From positions 1,215,501 through 1,279,500 of the forward strand of contig NC_092572.1 of assembly GCF_037975245.1 (NCBI RefSeq): a DNA stretch of 64,000 bases, given 5' to 3'. Both the position numbers and the translations under genes were made by a program. Shown piece by piece: positions 39,025 through 51,934 of the stretch (its first letter is position 1; every line of letters begins with the position of its first letter). Under the pieces are notes generated by a model, which saw only the letters and a list, made by a program, of their open reading frames with translations, was not told where the DNA came from and ran no database searches. The stretch comes from Apostichopus japonicus (taxonomy: Eukaryota > Echinodermata > Holothuroidea > Aspidochirotida > Stichopodidae).

Positions 39025-39212
39025 TTGTAAATTGTTTCTGCCTCTTTACAATGTTACCAAGCTTAGTAATAGTTTCTTGAGAAAATGTATCCATAGCGCA
39101 ATTGTGAAACCTAAGAAAAGGTATGAAAATACATTTATTTATTTGGCACATAAACTGTCTAATATATGCGTGATCGCCATCTGAAAGACTTTCATGTTTT
39201 AAAACTTCATAT
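39025..39212 (-). pseudogene. LRR-like exon of copy 2
   Basis: 188 nt from TTTTCAG to ACAA|GTAAGT, continuing the previous exon in phase: YEVLKHESLSDGDHAYIRQF and on to FLRFHNCAMDTFSQETITKL. FLRFHNCAM has the LxxLxxCxL look of an LRR unit. A second AG (CTTTTCTTAG) inside could be an alternative acceptor. No copy-1 match was seen. Confidence 0.5.
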
Positions 39213-39663
39213 CTGAAAATGAGGAAACAGTTACGTTATAGTTAACCAGCTTACACATGAATTAATGAATAATGTGTTAGTCGTTCAAAAAGGTAACTCG
39301 AACATCAATGATAGTGTAGACCAATTGGATTTCCCAACGTGCAATGTACAATCTGTTTCAAGAAAACATTCCATTTTGCCTGTTTGTTTAACACGAATAA
39401 AAACTCAAGTTTATTAACAGTCATTTTGTCGGAACACTGTCCCCTTGCAAATAATGGAAGCTTGTGAGTATAACTTCCATGTCACTCCTGAGAAACACAT
39501 TTAAAGACGTATGATTGGTTAAACTTTGATCTGAAATGACCTTGAATTTATTAACTTGATAAACACCATTCATAACAAGCACGGACAATGACTGCAAATA
39601 CTATTTTCAAACCTTCTACAAATGTATAAGGTCACTGTAAAAGATAGATACAAAATAACTTAC

Positions 39664-39830
39664 TGAAGCTCTACTTCAATCTTTTTAGCGATGTACAATG
39701 CTATATTAAGTATGTCTTTGTCTTCGAGTTTATTCTTACTTATCACAAATCGTTCAGCATTTGGTAATGATAAGTTCGTGAGAAACTGTACAGAGAAGTC
39801 CCCATCAAAAACGAATGTCCCACGAGGATA
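39664..39830 (-). pseudogene. Exon after NACHT, copy 2
   Basis: 167 nt, intact splice sites, reading YPRGTFVFDGDFSVQFLTNL and on to LEDKDILNIALYIAKKIEVE. It is the match of 7160-7326. Open, phase 0 to phase 2. Confidence 0.68.
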
Positions 39831-40123
39831 CTATTGAAATATTAAGAGAAAACAATACTTAATTAATGTTCTCCATTAAGCATGAACACGAGGAGCAAAA
39901 TCCCATGTCCACACAAGGGCACACACACACACTTACACACATATCCACTTCAAAAAAGTTAAGTCGACTCCATGTTATTATGCCAACCTATGTTACCTAC
40001 GATTATGTCAGAACAATCCACCCATTTTCAGTTCACTACCTCATGGGTGTGAGATGGGCAGCAATTGTAGCGCAAATTTAGTACCAAATTACGAGGTGCC
40101 ATGATAATAGTTCATCGGTGCAG

Positions 40124-40230
<107 letters not shown>

Positions 40231-40418
40231 ATGTTTAGCACTCACTTAACAAGTTGATGTTGTTCATGTCTCAAAGATAATGACGCATTTTACTAGTAGT
40301 CGATTTGAACAGCGGATGAATTTGTTCCATAATTTTAATGTATCTGTAAGTCTTAACTATGGCTAAATTCGTTATAAAATTTATATGTATACCATCATGT
40401 AATGCGAAGAAAACTTAC

Positions 40419-42165
40419 ATGTTCACTGCTACAAAAAGTGAGAAAGTCTTCAACATTATGTTGCTGATACGGGATTTCCGTCTTTTTAATAGTAATCTCT
40501 GCCTTAATATTCATACGACGAATCATTCGTTTTCTTACTAGAAGGTCAACTTCATGAAAGCAATCGATATAGACATTCCACATTCCTTGTTTTTGAAGTG
40601 AATCAAGAATTTGTGTTTGCTGAGTGTCATCGTCGCTTAAACCTGAAACGAACATTAAGGCTAAACTGAAATCATCATTTGTCAATTTACTTTGACAGGA
40701 TAAAATATTTCCTGTTAGGTCCGGCAGCAAATAATGTCCCAAAAAAATTCCTTAAAAGATGGATACGCTGCAACGACACAATTGTCAGGACTCACTGTAC
40801 TAAGAGTCGCATTTGAATGGTATGAATCTACATTGTTTGAATCTACTTTAAGGAGTCCAATTGACAAAGCCGCTTGAAAAGATACAATCCGACTTTCTTC
40901 TTGCCAATACTCGATTGATCTCCTTCCTTTATAGAACGCTTCTCCAATGGTCTTTCGCAGGGCTAAAAACTCAGACTTTTCGCAATGTTTGTTGTTACCC
41001 TTTGTGACATAATGTCTTTCCATGCTATTGATGTGTGCTTCCATGATCTTTGGCATACGACAATGATCGCCATGTTCATTGCCCTGTTTCGTTTCTTCCA
41101 CGGCGTTTAAATACAACCTTGTTGTAACGAATAATGGAACCTTATACAACTCTTTCAAGAATTCTTTTGAATAACTGAGGGAATAAATCATTTTCTTTAC
41201 GATGTTTTTATGTACCATTCTATCGTGTTCCTTCTGACACGAGTATGACTGCATTCTCAAGACTATCTTATCAAGTTCACCGGTACCACTTTCATCATTT
41301 ATATGTTTACTGTTGATAATATAGTCCCCAGGACCAGTGCTTCGCTCTGATCTAGCCAAAACAGAACTATTTTCCGTTATTGGTTGCTTATTTTCTTCCT
41401 CGTGATCTACATTTCTTGATCGATCATGGTATAAATACATTTTTTCACATAAGTCCTTCATTTGGTTCTCATTGAATCCCCTCAACTCAATCGTGAGGAA
41501 TTCATCGGGATATGACAAATTTAGGTTACGCGATGCTACCCACATTCTCATTTTGTGATTTTGCTGTACTGTTCTTGTTAATTGAGCAAGTAGCTTATAT
41601 TCATTTTCTTTAATGTCCAATTGTGCACCCGAAGCGCTTGCTTTAGTTAGGTGTTCTTCCTTTTGCATTTTGTTACATTCGTGGAAATTTATTGTACTGT
41701 ACAAGTCACTCAATCCGTCAATAAGAACAATTACAGGTTGATCTAACAAGATTTTCTTCACGTCGTTAGTTCCTATTCCTGAGTCATCGGGCATGTCAGT
41801 CATTATTAAATCAACGAGACTCATATGATAATTACTGTCAGTCAAATGTATGTAAATCAAAACGTAAGTTTTTACGTCTTGTTGGATCCATTGGCTTAAC
41901 ATCTTCAGAATCAATGTAGTTTTCCCAAATCCTAGACCAGCCGTCAAAGACACCCATTTTTCTGTTGGTGGGTTTGAATACAGTGTTTCTGTAGATACTT
42001 CGTGATGTCTCTTGTCTTTCGGTCTTTTAACTATACACTGGCTGTCCACGTAGATGGTATCAATATCAACAGATACCGTTTCATGGTGAAAGAGGTTGAT
42101 ATAAAGGTGTTTAGCATAACAATCACAAAGAAAATAAATGAACCTTGATAGATTCTTCTCTTTTT
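40419..42165 (-). pseudogene. NACHT exon of copy 2, frameshifted
   Basis: It is open from 42165 to about 40740 with the same motifs as copy 1 (LTAGLGFGKTT, PVIVLIDGLSDL, MRMWVASRNLNLSY). It then shifts frame after FKEFFW and continues in another frame as GHYLLPDLTGN, with homology to the end of the exon. Donor ACAT|GTAAG is intact. Confidence 0.85.
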
Positions 42166-42634
42166 CTGCAAAATAAAAAGAAAACAAACTCGCTTTATAA
42201 AAAAGGCATAAGTTGATTCGTAATATTACAGAGAATAAGCTCTTGTCGAAATCTTCTATAATGTCTCTCCTTCCCTAAATATCAATGAGGTTTCATTTCT
42301 TAATACCTTTATTCCTAACTCGTCAAATGACTAAAAACCATTTTCACATCCTGGACATCTCTGATCGTTTCAAAGGTCCATTCTTGACAAGCCAAGACCT
42401 ACCTAGAGACACCAACATAACCTGCTGGAATTGTTAGTTCTTGCAACTGTACCAGGATTAACGTCCAACTCCACCCCTTTCCAGCATGGTACTTTCAAAT
42501 GTTCCCTTCTCTCAAGGTAAATTGTCTGCAAGGTCTACCTCTCGGAATCAAGTTTTGTAGCAGTGGTCAGGCAGTTTGCTAACATTTTTGCCGTTTGTTT
42601 TACAAACTTGATATCAATGAATCAGACAACTTAC

Positions 42635-43015
42635 TATTAAGTGATCTATGTTTCTGCGATCTGGTGTTGAATTTTTCAACTTTTTCATGTGCCCCCTCCT
42701 GAAAAAATTAAGCAAAATAAATTCTCACATTATTATTTTACGAAGTTGTGTTAGGCTACATTATTATCTTTGATCGAACATTTCCGAAGAAAAATAAAGA
42801 ATATAATACATTTATATATATATACATTACGAAATAAATTTACAGCTACCTCTCTCATATGCCAATGTCAAGTATTACTTTATAATGCTGACATCATATA
42901 GGCTTTAGTAATTTAACACAAATCAAAATCAAAATATTACTGTTGAAAATTCATTCGGACCTTACCTGTACACTCATTCCAATGGTAACTTCATCGTTCT
43001 TTGCACGCTCACCTC
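42635..43015 (-). pseudogene. Two juxtamembrane exons of copy 2
   Basis: Exons 43015-42966 (GERAKNDEVTIGMSVQ) and 42698-42635 (EGAHEKVEKFNTRSQKHRSL). Lengths of 50 and 64 nt, phases and splice sites equal those of copy 1. Confidence 0.7.
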
Positions 43016-43228
43016 CTAAAAAGTAAATACAACTTTCTTGGTTATATCGTCAATTTAAGAGCTAATGCATTATTCATTTTTGAAGCCTATATACTCAGTT
43101 TTTGCATCGCAGACTCGGTGGTGCATACTCATTATTTATGTTGAAGTGACAGTTTAATATATAAGTGTGAAGGATGTATACTAAAGTGTATATTATGATA
43201 CTTACTATCAACCCTAAAAGTATCTCAC

Positions 43229-43414
43229 CATACTTTTTCGTTTCTTGCCTTCCATTAGTCTTCTTTCGTATATAATAAATCAGGAGAATTAGAGAAACTA
43301 CTAAGATCACCCCGACGAGAGATATAACCACCCACAACAACCATGATGGATTATGCAATTGTGGAGATATTGTAGAAGTAATTTCAACATATGGCTCTCC
43401 TCCTGGACAGGGAT
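43229..43414 (-). pseudogene. Stalk and TM exon of copy 2
   Basis: 186 nt, intact sites. Helix WLLWVVISLVGVILVVSLIL, then YYIRKKTNGRQETKK. Matches copy 1 11178-11363. Confidence 0.8.
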
Positions 43415-44077
43415 CTGCACAGATGAAATAAAACAGTTTACAAGAAAAACGTTATGTAATCAACTAAACATTTAATAACAAAACAAGTGTACAATTTGGA
43501 CAATACTTGCACCACGTGTACTTGAGTAAATGCCTACTGCTAATCACTTGAGTGCATTTCAAACCGTTGTTTGACTTACAGACACCACGTAGACTGCTAG
43601 ACACCTAGTAGTTCTCTAAAAATCCTAAACGAACGTTAACGGTCTCAAACTGTTACTCTTTGTTTGTGTTTGGTTTATTATGATTATCGCTTGTTTTGCG
43701 AATTTCTATGTATGCGTTAAAGCTTTAAAAGAACATTTCCTGGAAGAAATGTAATTGACTATAGACGCTCAACATAAACATATACATGTATGTTACAAAC
43801 ACGGTCACATATATATAATAAAGAAACATCAATTATATATACACGCTAAAAAACCTATTCATCATTTGTTGGCTTGACTAATTACAAAATAATCAGATAA
43901 AGTGACATATTGAAAAACTATTTCACATACGGACATACAATAATAACAAAAGTAAGTTATCATTTTTTCTTTTATCAAATGCTTTATATTTAAGTATTTG
44001 GCAAGATTTCGTATAGATGTGTCGTTGTATCTACAAGTGATAACTGTAAAAGTGACAAGTAAATGAATATGAGGTAC

Positions 44078-44389
44078 CTTTAAAGCTAACGGTAATATTT
44101 TCTACTTCGAAATTTCCGGTTGCAAAGAATGCTACCACGGTATATACATCCTCATCCTCAAGTTGAGCGTTCAAAATTATCACATCGCCGTTTGAATTGA
44201 TGTCAAATCTACTGCTGCCATACAGAGTTCCTGATTTGAGGTTGTTCTCCAAAGAAAGGATAGGACTTGTCCTGGATGGCGATCCAACGTACCAAAACAC
44301 ATCTGTTGGAGGTCCAGATGTATTGCATCCGATCGTTGCATTGTGTCCCTTCTCGATAACAATATTTGACGGACAGCTAAGCTGCACAC
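44078..44389 (-). pseudogene. Ig 1 exon of copy 2
   Basis: 312 nt, phase 1-1, intact sites and open. It shows ATIGCNTSGP, VFWYVGS and DEDVYTVVAFF; as in copy 1 the second Ig Cys is Val. The differences from copy 1 cluster in the middle of the domain (GSTSSTS against GSPSRTS), a region that would face ligand. Confidence 0.78.
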
Positions 44390-45267
44390 CTATGTTCATT
44401 TAAAGATCATTAATGTTGTGGAACCTGTTGGCAGGCAACCATTTATTGGTATATAATTGGTAAATAATATGATTGTTAATATTGCGCAGTTATTATACAT
44501 TACTAGATTTCATTTCAATATTTCAGTGGTTGTCAAAAACGAAAACAAAATTGACATCATCTAGATTCCTTTTTTTTTTTTTGTAAACTGCTAACATAAG
44601 TAGGAACTGTTTCTTATGGTGGAGATCGTGATCCATTAGTGGATCTGTTTCACATGTTTTGAACGTTTAATGCAGCGTTGATCAACGGAAATCCCACAAA
44701 CAAAAAATAGTATGGCATACTATGTCATTTGACGACTCGTTTGCTAATACAGTTGCGTGGGAGTTTACATTTTGTTGTAATGTGTTAAAATGTAGTTTTT
44801 TTATTATTAACCTTTTCCCTTTCATCCACTTTTCCTTACCTCCCCTTCCCCTCTTGAGTTAGAATTCGATATGCAAATATATTTCAACAATTACCCAATA
44901 TGCTTCCACATCATATCTATCCCAATATGTTTTTACATCATACTCTGCCCTCCCCCCCCCCCCACCCACCTCCTCCTTCTTTGTGATTAAGAAAAAAACA
45001 GTTAGGCGCATTCATATTCTGTCAGTAAATTTCCTCAGTGATGACGTGGTTTTATTTTCTATATTTGTGGATGAAACGCCTTACCCCAGAACCATTAGTG
45101 TTTAAATTGTGTGCATCATATTGATTACGCTACTCATTAAAACTGAATAAGTCAACGTGTAGAAGCCCTGGCCCATGCTTATTACAATGTTACGGAGTAA
45201 ATTTTAACAATCATACTTACCTGTGAAAGCACTAGGTGCAAAAACGAGGACAAGCCAAGCCGAGGTT

Positions 45268-48129
45268 GATTTGATTTGATTTGATTTTATTCTGCAAGAT
45301 ATCATTCTTCATCTACATACAAACAAAAATTGCACATAAAGATAAACATTTAAAATACAAGATGGGAATATACTTAAATGCATCAAAAAAAAAGAGAGAA
45401 AATAACATGCCAAGGATAGCCCTTTAAGGTAAAAGCTTATTTCCAAAGGGGTCCTTATAACCATAAAAATACAAAAGATAAGAAATCAACTACTAAAACA
45501 TCTAAAACATGCATACAAACACTGTAAAAAAGAAAGATATTTACAAGCTAGACATTCATATGATTTAAAGGTAGGCTTTGGCATCTTTTTAAAAATTGTA
45601 TTTCAGCAGGATGGATTTTATGTTTTCAGGTAGCCTGTTCCAGTTTTTAATTGCATTGTAATAAAAAGACTGCACTGTGCGTTTTAATTTTGGGAAGTTG
45701 AACATTAAAAATACTACCTCTTGTGTTATGGCTATGAACAATATTTACTCTAATAAAACTCTCCCTCATATAAACTGGACAGGTACCATGGAAAACATTA
45801 AACACATGATTAAGACGAAGCTGTTCAGCCCTGGTGTTGATGTTCAAAATACCAAGAGTTTTAAAGTCAGCATGGTTAATGTGATAATAAAAATCTTTAC
45901 CCAGAATGAATCTGATAACTTTGTTCTGGGCACATTGTAATCTACGAGCGCGGTACTTAGATATACCTCCATACCAAGATGAGATGGAATAATCGAACAG
46001 ACAAAGAACAAGGGCTGTACAGATGGTCTTTTTCACATTTTGATTAAAATAATTAGCTTGCCTGTAGAGGAATTTGAGTCGAGAATTTGTTTTACTAATA
46101 ATGCCAAGGACAAGTTGTTCGCCATCAAGGTATTGGTTTAACTCCAGACCGAGGTAAACAACAGAATGTTTGGCCTTAATCAGTTGACCATCACAAACAA
46201 TTGAGAAGTCAGTATACTGACCAAGTTTACGTTTCGTCCCAAGCAAAATCAACTCGGTCTTACCCATGTGTAACGACAATTTGTTTTCAATGAGCCATTT
46301 ATTGCCACTCTCCAGGTTAGATGAAAGATTTTTGCCAATATTGTTAGGATCTTTGTCAGAGTAAATTAAAGCACTGTCATCGGGATATTGTAAAAGCAAG
46401 CAATTGATGGAGTTTGGCATATCATTTACATAGCAAAGAAATAAAATGGGGCCCAATATACTGCCTTGAGGCACCCCGCAAGTGATGGTCAGAGGATCAG
46501 ATTCAACTCTATTTATGCTAACAACTTGCCGTCTACCAGAAAGATAAGATTGGAACCAGTCAGTTGATGTACTGTGGACACCCAATGCGGACAGCTTATT
46601 ACACAAAATGTGATGGTCTACACTGTCGAACGCCTTCTGGATATCCAATAAGATCATGCCGGTATAATTACCAGCGGCAGTTTGTTTCCTGATATGATCT
46701 TGCAGATGAATAAGGCAAGTGTCGGTTGAATATGATCCTCTAAAACCAGATTGGAATTGGTAAATGAGATTATTGTTAACCAGATAATCGTTCAGTTGAT
46801 GGAAAACAGCTTTCTCTAAGAATTTTGACACAACAGAGAAGATGCTCACTGGTCTATAGTTTCCAGCTTCAAGCTTACTCTTCTTTTTATGAAGAGGAAT
46901 GACTTTTGCGATTTTCATGTCATTAAGAACAACACCACATCTTAAAGAATCATTAATAATATGTGTGATGGGGCCTGTAATAACCTCAGCAGCATCTTTA
47001 ATAAAACGCCCTGGGATACCATCGAGACCAGTACTTTTACTTATGTCAAGACTATGGACCTCATTCAGGACAAATTCCTCATTAATTTCTTGAAGCTGGA
47101 AAGAATCTGGAACAGCACTCTTATACTGATTTTTAAAAACAGGTGAGTCCACATCGTACAAGTTAAACTCTTGCTTTGGAAGTTGATTCACAAGATCTGA
47201 TGCAACATGAGTAAAAAAATGATTGAAATGATCAGCAACATCCTTTTATCATGGCATTTTTCGCCATTCACATCTAAAACAGTATTTGATGATGCATTAG
47301 ACTTTGATTGGTAGCCAAGAGTCTTGAGATGTTTCCATAACTCTTTAGGCTTGTCTTTGTATTCGTCTATTTTTTCAATCATGTAATGACGTTTGGCGTT
47401 TCTTATGTCATTATGAACTTTGTTGTGCATCTTACGGTACATTTGGTAATTTTCAGATGAGTGGGTATCCCCCCGGGACTTACGTAACCAACTGTACCGT
47501 TCACGAATACTCTCGAGAATCTCAGCTGAAATCCAGGGATCAGACTGATTTTTGATCCTAACTTCCTTAACTGGATCCACAGAATCAAGAACAGTGGTAA
47601 ACACACCCCGGAAACATACCCACGATTCGTCAACATTATCAGACATATAAACAGAAGACCAGTCAACATTTTTCAGCTCATCAACAAAATATTCCTTATT
47701 GTACTTTTTTGGGGACCTAATCTGAATCCCTTTATGGGAATCAAACTTGGTTTTGATGTTACCCCTTGTACAATAAACAATGTAATGGTCGCTTATACCA
47801 TATGGAATGACCCCATATTGCTGGATTTTTTTCATATTGTTACATATAACATGATCAATGGCTGAGGATGATGTGTCAGTGACTCTTGTAGGAGTATATA
47901 TCAACTGCTTGAAACCAGACATATTCAAAATATTTTGGTAGTTCTTATACTTATCATCTGCCTTGATACTACACATGTTGATATCACCGAGATAACATCA
48001 AATTCATTAGGAAGTTTAGTCAGAACATGCTCCAACTTATTGGTGAAATCAGATTCTAGATGGGTTTGAGACCGATAACATATACCAATAATAATGGGTT
48101 TTGACATTGGTAGAAGAATCTCTACCCAA
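45268..48129 (-). mobile_element. CR1/Jockey-superfamily LINE, 5'-truncated, in the copy-2 leader exon
   Basis: The minus strand encodes the end of an AP-like endonuclease (47976 back to about 47600, SDHYIVYC) and reverse transcriptase (47191-45647). RT motifs are YRPVSIFSVVSKFLEK, FDSVDHHILCNKL and CGVPQGSILGPILFL, with an active site of QYPDDSAL, where Pro replaces the usual Ala of YADD. Frames change at about 47960-48000 and at about 47235, and the 5' end is cut. The 3' tail is a short (AAATC)n array at 45268-45290. AGGTT flanks both ends (45263-45267 and 48130-48134) and is probably the target-site duplication. The element is dead. Confidence 0.9.
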
Positions 48130-48727
48130 AGGTTATGACAGGCACCACCATTATGCATGTGTGCTTTACAAAAAAAAAAACAGTATGAGATAACATGCTT
48201 GGTTTGCTGGTTGTCTGATGCAAATATTTGTTCGGACCATTGTATAAATTTGTCAATTTTGGAGTTCACCACAGCATTGTACAAAGATGATTTTAGTGTA
48301 TCATAATTATGGAAAGCGGTTAAAATTTACAATGTCAAAGTAACAAGAGCTCTTTAGAGAGTTGGCACCCTTTTTAACTAGTTGTGGTGATAATCTGTAT
48401 GCTTTTAAAATCTTTAAATGTATAGCTGGTGGTTTTTCGACATCCTTTAAAACCGTTCGGATGTATGTTAAGTTGAATATTCACACTTTCCATTGACGTG
48501 TGACTCATTGTATGGTTTTCCTATGGAACTCGGTAAAACTTGATCAAACCTAGCACGTTTGGACAAAGAAAGTCCTCTTTTTGAAACAGATTCTAAGCTC
48601 GCACGTTACAACAGATCACCCCGTGACGTAATGTGCGGAGTCGCTTGAGGAAAACATTCTATCAAGCTATTCATTTCAGCACTAACACTTGGCCAATACG
48701 ACATTCTGTCATATTGTTAATATCAAA

Positions 48728-48870
48728 ATGCCAATGAATTGTGTATAAGTAGGTTGCAAAAACACATCTGAAAACCGAAATCTCTGTTTCTTTACGTTTC
48801 CCAGTCACCAAACGGATGAAAAAGGTCGCAGGTTTGGATTAACTTTGTAAGGGTTTTCCCATCGCCTGCA
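48728..48870 (+). pseudogene. THAP-domain-like fragment
   Basis: A frame from ATG 48728 reads MPMNCV, stop, VGCKNTSENRNLCFFTFPSH and QTDEKGRRFGLTL. The spacing C-x-x-x-GCxN and the FxxFP element are typical of the start of THAP zinc fingers, known from P-element-type transposases and host proteins. One in-frame TAA breaks it. It occupies the place where the copy-2 signal exon should be. Confidence 0.5.
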
Positions 48871-48885
48871 CGCAAATGTTGGTAT

Positions 48886-51800
48886 ATGATTCCTTCCCAT
48901 CTTTTAGAAGAGCTGCGATTTGACCGTGAGTGTAACAATGGTAACAGGTCGACCAGAAATCAGCATGTAAAGTGCATATGGTCGCGTAAATCTTCGATGT
49001 GTTTAATTTTTAATGTATCCACAAATAGCAGAGACCTTAATTGGTATAACGACATCAGCAACATGACCCTAGCCAAACATTCATTCAAGAAATTAAATAA
49101 TGGAAATCACGCAGTACATCAAATCATTCAATTATTCTCCTTACGCCTTGCGTTCAAAAAGAAATAAGTTGAATACTTATGTCGTCAAGGAAAAACTAAG
49201 CTTATGACATTCATCTTGACATAACAAGGTAAATTTTTCAATATTACGATAATATGTTACTGCCATATTAAGATATTTTAATTATGGTTTTTTGGCATGT
49301 AGACAAGCTTGTATTCAAATATATAAAAACTTCGATTACTAAATTGGAGTTGAAGTCCAGTTATAAGTTACATTGTAAAATCATCTTTTAATCAATTCGT
49401 TTCACTAATAACGAAATAAGTATAAACAATGTATAAATATAAATACATTTGAAAATGTATTAATTATGAGAATTCAACTTAGTTGTCAGTCGTTCTGCTC
49501 TTTGCTGGTTAATAATCATTTACCTTTTTTCTAATATCTCAGTGACGCTAATTGTTAATATAAATGGAAGCAAATTGAGCACAGAGATTCATTATCTGTT
49601 AAGTCAGATAAGAATATAACATTTGAATGTATTGTGATTGAAACAGTTTTACTGGTTGCAACTACATGGTTCACATACAATGGAATGGAAACAAACAATT
49701 TCACAGCAGTCTTCAACAACGCAACACTCGCAATTTCATATTACACTGTGAGTGCCACCTCAAATTTTAAAATGTATTGTTCTGCGGAAGGTCCTTTTAT
49801 ATCGGAGTAAACAACGTCCGATATCAGCACATTCCTTTGACATGTTTTAATGACTTGTGTTACATTGTGGTGATGAAATAAAAAAGTATGTATAAGGATC
49901 TAATCGTAAGCACAAAATGTGGAAAAGCTAACAATCAATTATATCCATTTACAGTACAGTTATAATATGTGCAGTTCGAATATGAACTATTTTGGGGGAA
50001 ATTTGTATGAATTTGCGTTTTCCAGTTACCAAACGGATGAAAAAGTTCGAAAGTTTGGATTAATTTTGTAAGTGGTTTCCCACCGTCTGGACGCAAACAC
50101 GTATACAGTAGGCAGTATAGTCTACGCAAAGGCCATCTAAAGGTAGTTTCTCTAACTTTTGGGTTTCATATATGCCCAAACGCTTTAGCAACAATTTCTT
50201 TGTTGTTCTAATGTACACTCTCAATTGTTCACATTCAGCCGTGATTAACCCCATATGTGCAGGGTTAACAGATAAGGTTACTTAAGAGGGGGTATACACT
50301 GCTACACAATAGGCCATGCACGACTTAGTTCTCCGAGATGTCGACATATTACACAAGGTATTAAGCACTTCAATTGCGGCAAGACCTCGATATCTTACAG
50401 CACAGTATGTATAGTGGCCTAAAACAGCAACGAATCTTACGAAATATGACCAGACGTTGGGGCAGTCTTTTAACTATAACTTACTTTTTACTGATCAATT
50501 GCCATCTACAATGGGTTAACAAAGGTGTGAGCAATTCTAACAATCATTTCTTTCTCTTGTAGCTGCATGTTTATTGGAAGAGCGCAGTTAATAAAAAGGT
50601 TCACTTCCTTACGAGAGGTACGTGGAAAGCCTATCGTTATTGTTTCGCGTTCGCGGTCCACTCCATACAGATACGTCACAGGATTACCTGTACGCAGTTG
50701 ATCTTTTACGCATCAAGTTTCTAGTCAGTAAGAATCTGCTAACTTTGACATCTAATTTCTTTGAATTACCGTCTCTTTTGACTAAACGGGGTCCATAGTA
50801 TCGTTGTTGTACTGAAATACTTTCGGATGAGCCCCCCCCCCCAAAAAAAAAAAAAAATACTCCTCAAGCTATGCATTTTAAGTTGATCGCAATTATATTG
50901 ACGCATTGGAATTCTACTTAAGGCTCAGAGTTAGTGAACTGTCATTTTACAAACTTGATATTGTCAAAAACAGAACTCTTACGTATTAGTTCCAGACATA
51001 AATGATATGTATTTCATTAAAAATAAATAGAAACATAGAAGCTAACTTGCAAAATAGCACCTTACATTTGTCTGGTGCTGGATATGCTCTTACGGTTTCT
51101 GGTTATACCTACTAATTATTCATTTGAAAGTTTAATATGAGTGTAAGGTATGTTAGTTAGGTTGTCATACGTATATTTTTGCATTGTAATTCGAAAATTT
51201 CTGACACATACCAGTATTCCATTCTGAGTTTCATCATTGCAAATATTATGGCTCAAATTGTAATTAGAGTGAACATATATATACATCTGTTCATTTGCTG
51301 AAAATAAATCGGTAGTCAGGAAAGATATATCGATTGCTTTTGCTATTATATCTACTCTCCTTGGCATATTAGTGACTTTGGTTCTTCTCCACAACATGAA
51401 AATAATAAGTGAGTACCAGCAGTAAAGCGATTTTTAAATGTAATATTTAAATGAAATTAAACTGGTGGATCCTTATACCATACTTAGACTGGCGAACCTC
51501 ATTAACTTAATGCCAATACACGGATCGATTAATACGACTCTGCAAATAGTCTTTGCTTTGTATATCTTATAACAGTTCTGCATGAACACTATTTGGAAAC
51601 GGTGTGAAACTTTTTTAGGTTTCTTTCAGCTTAAATAGTTTTGTGTAGTCATGATAATAAACCATTTAAATGTATTTCAATTTCATTACATGACACCTAA
51701 GAATAATGTTACAAGTCTAAACAGCTGATTCATTTGCAAGCAGTGGTTTCATTTTTAAATATTCATATATTTTATATTATTACACGCCTCCGTTTTTCTG

Positions 51801-51934
51801 GTAATAATCTCTCCAAAGTCGATACGGAAGTCGATACACAACTTCATAGAGCTGGTTCACCAACTACCGAAGAAAATACCTACAACGTGTGTTATGAAAG
51901 CAGAGACCACGGATATGCTTCAATACCTGGCTAA
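48886..51934 (+). pseudogene. ITIM-like Ig receptor, copy 2 (pseudogene)
   Basis: Ig 1 remnant at about 48907-49228 starts well (LRFDRECNNGN, DLNWYND) but shifts frame after FKKLNNGN. Ig 2 at about 49543-49810 has a one-base loss near its start, and it ends at a stop where a deletion has removed the exon end, the donor and following intron (copy 1 about 15848-16053). The TM exon at about 51304-51408 keeps its helix, but its acceptor is CTG instead of CAG. The tail exon at 51819-51934 has a 7-base duplication (TCGATAC) yet keeps TYNVCYESRDHGYASIPG. No signal-peptide exon exists. With this many lesions it is not functional. Confidence 0.85.
50018..50105 (+). pseudogene. Second THAP-like piece
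   Basis: It repeats 48796-48886 with changes (ACCAAACGGATGAAAAAG in both). The coding reading is YQTDEKVRKFGLIL. Only the distal part is present. Confidence 0.35.
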
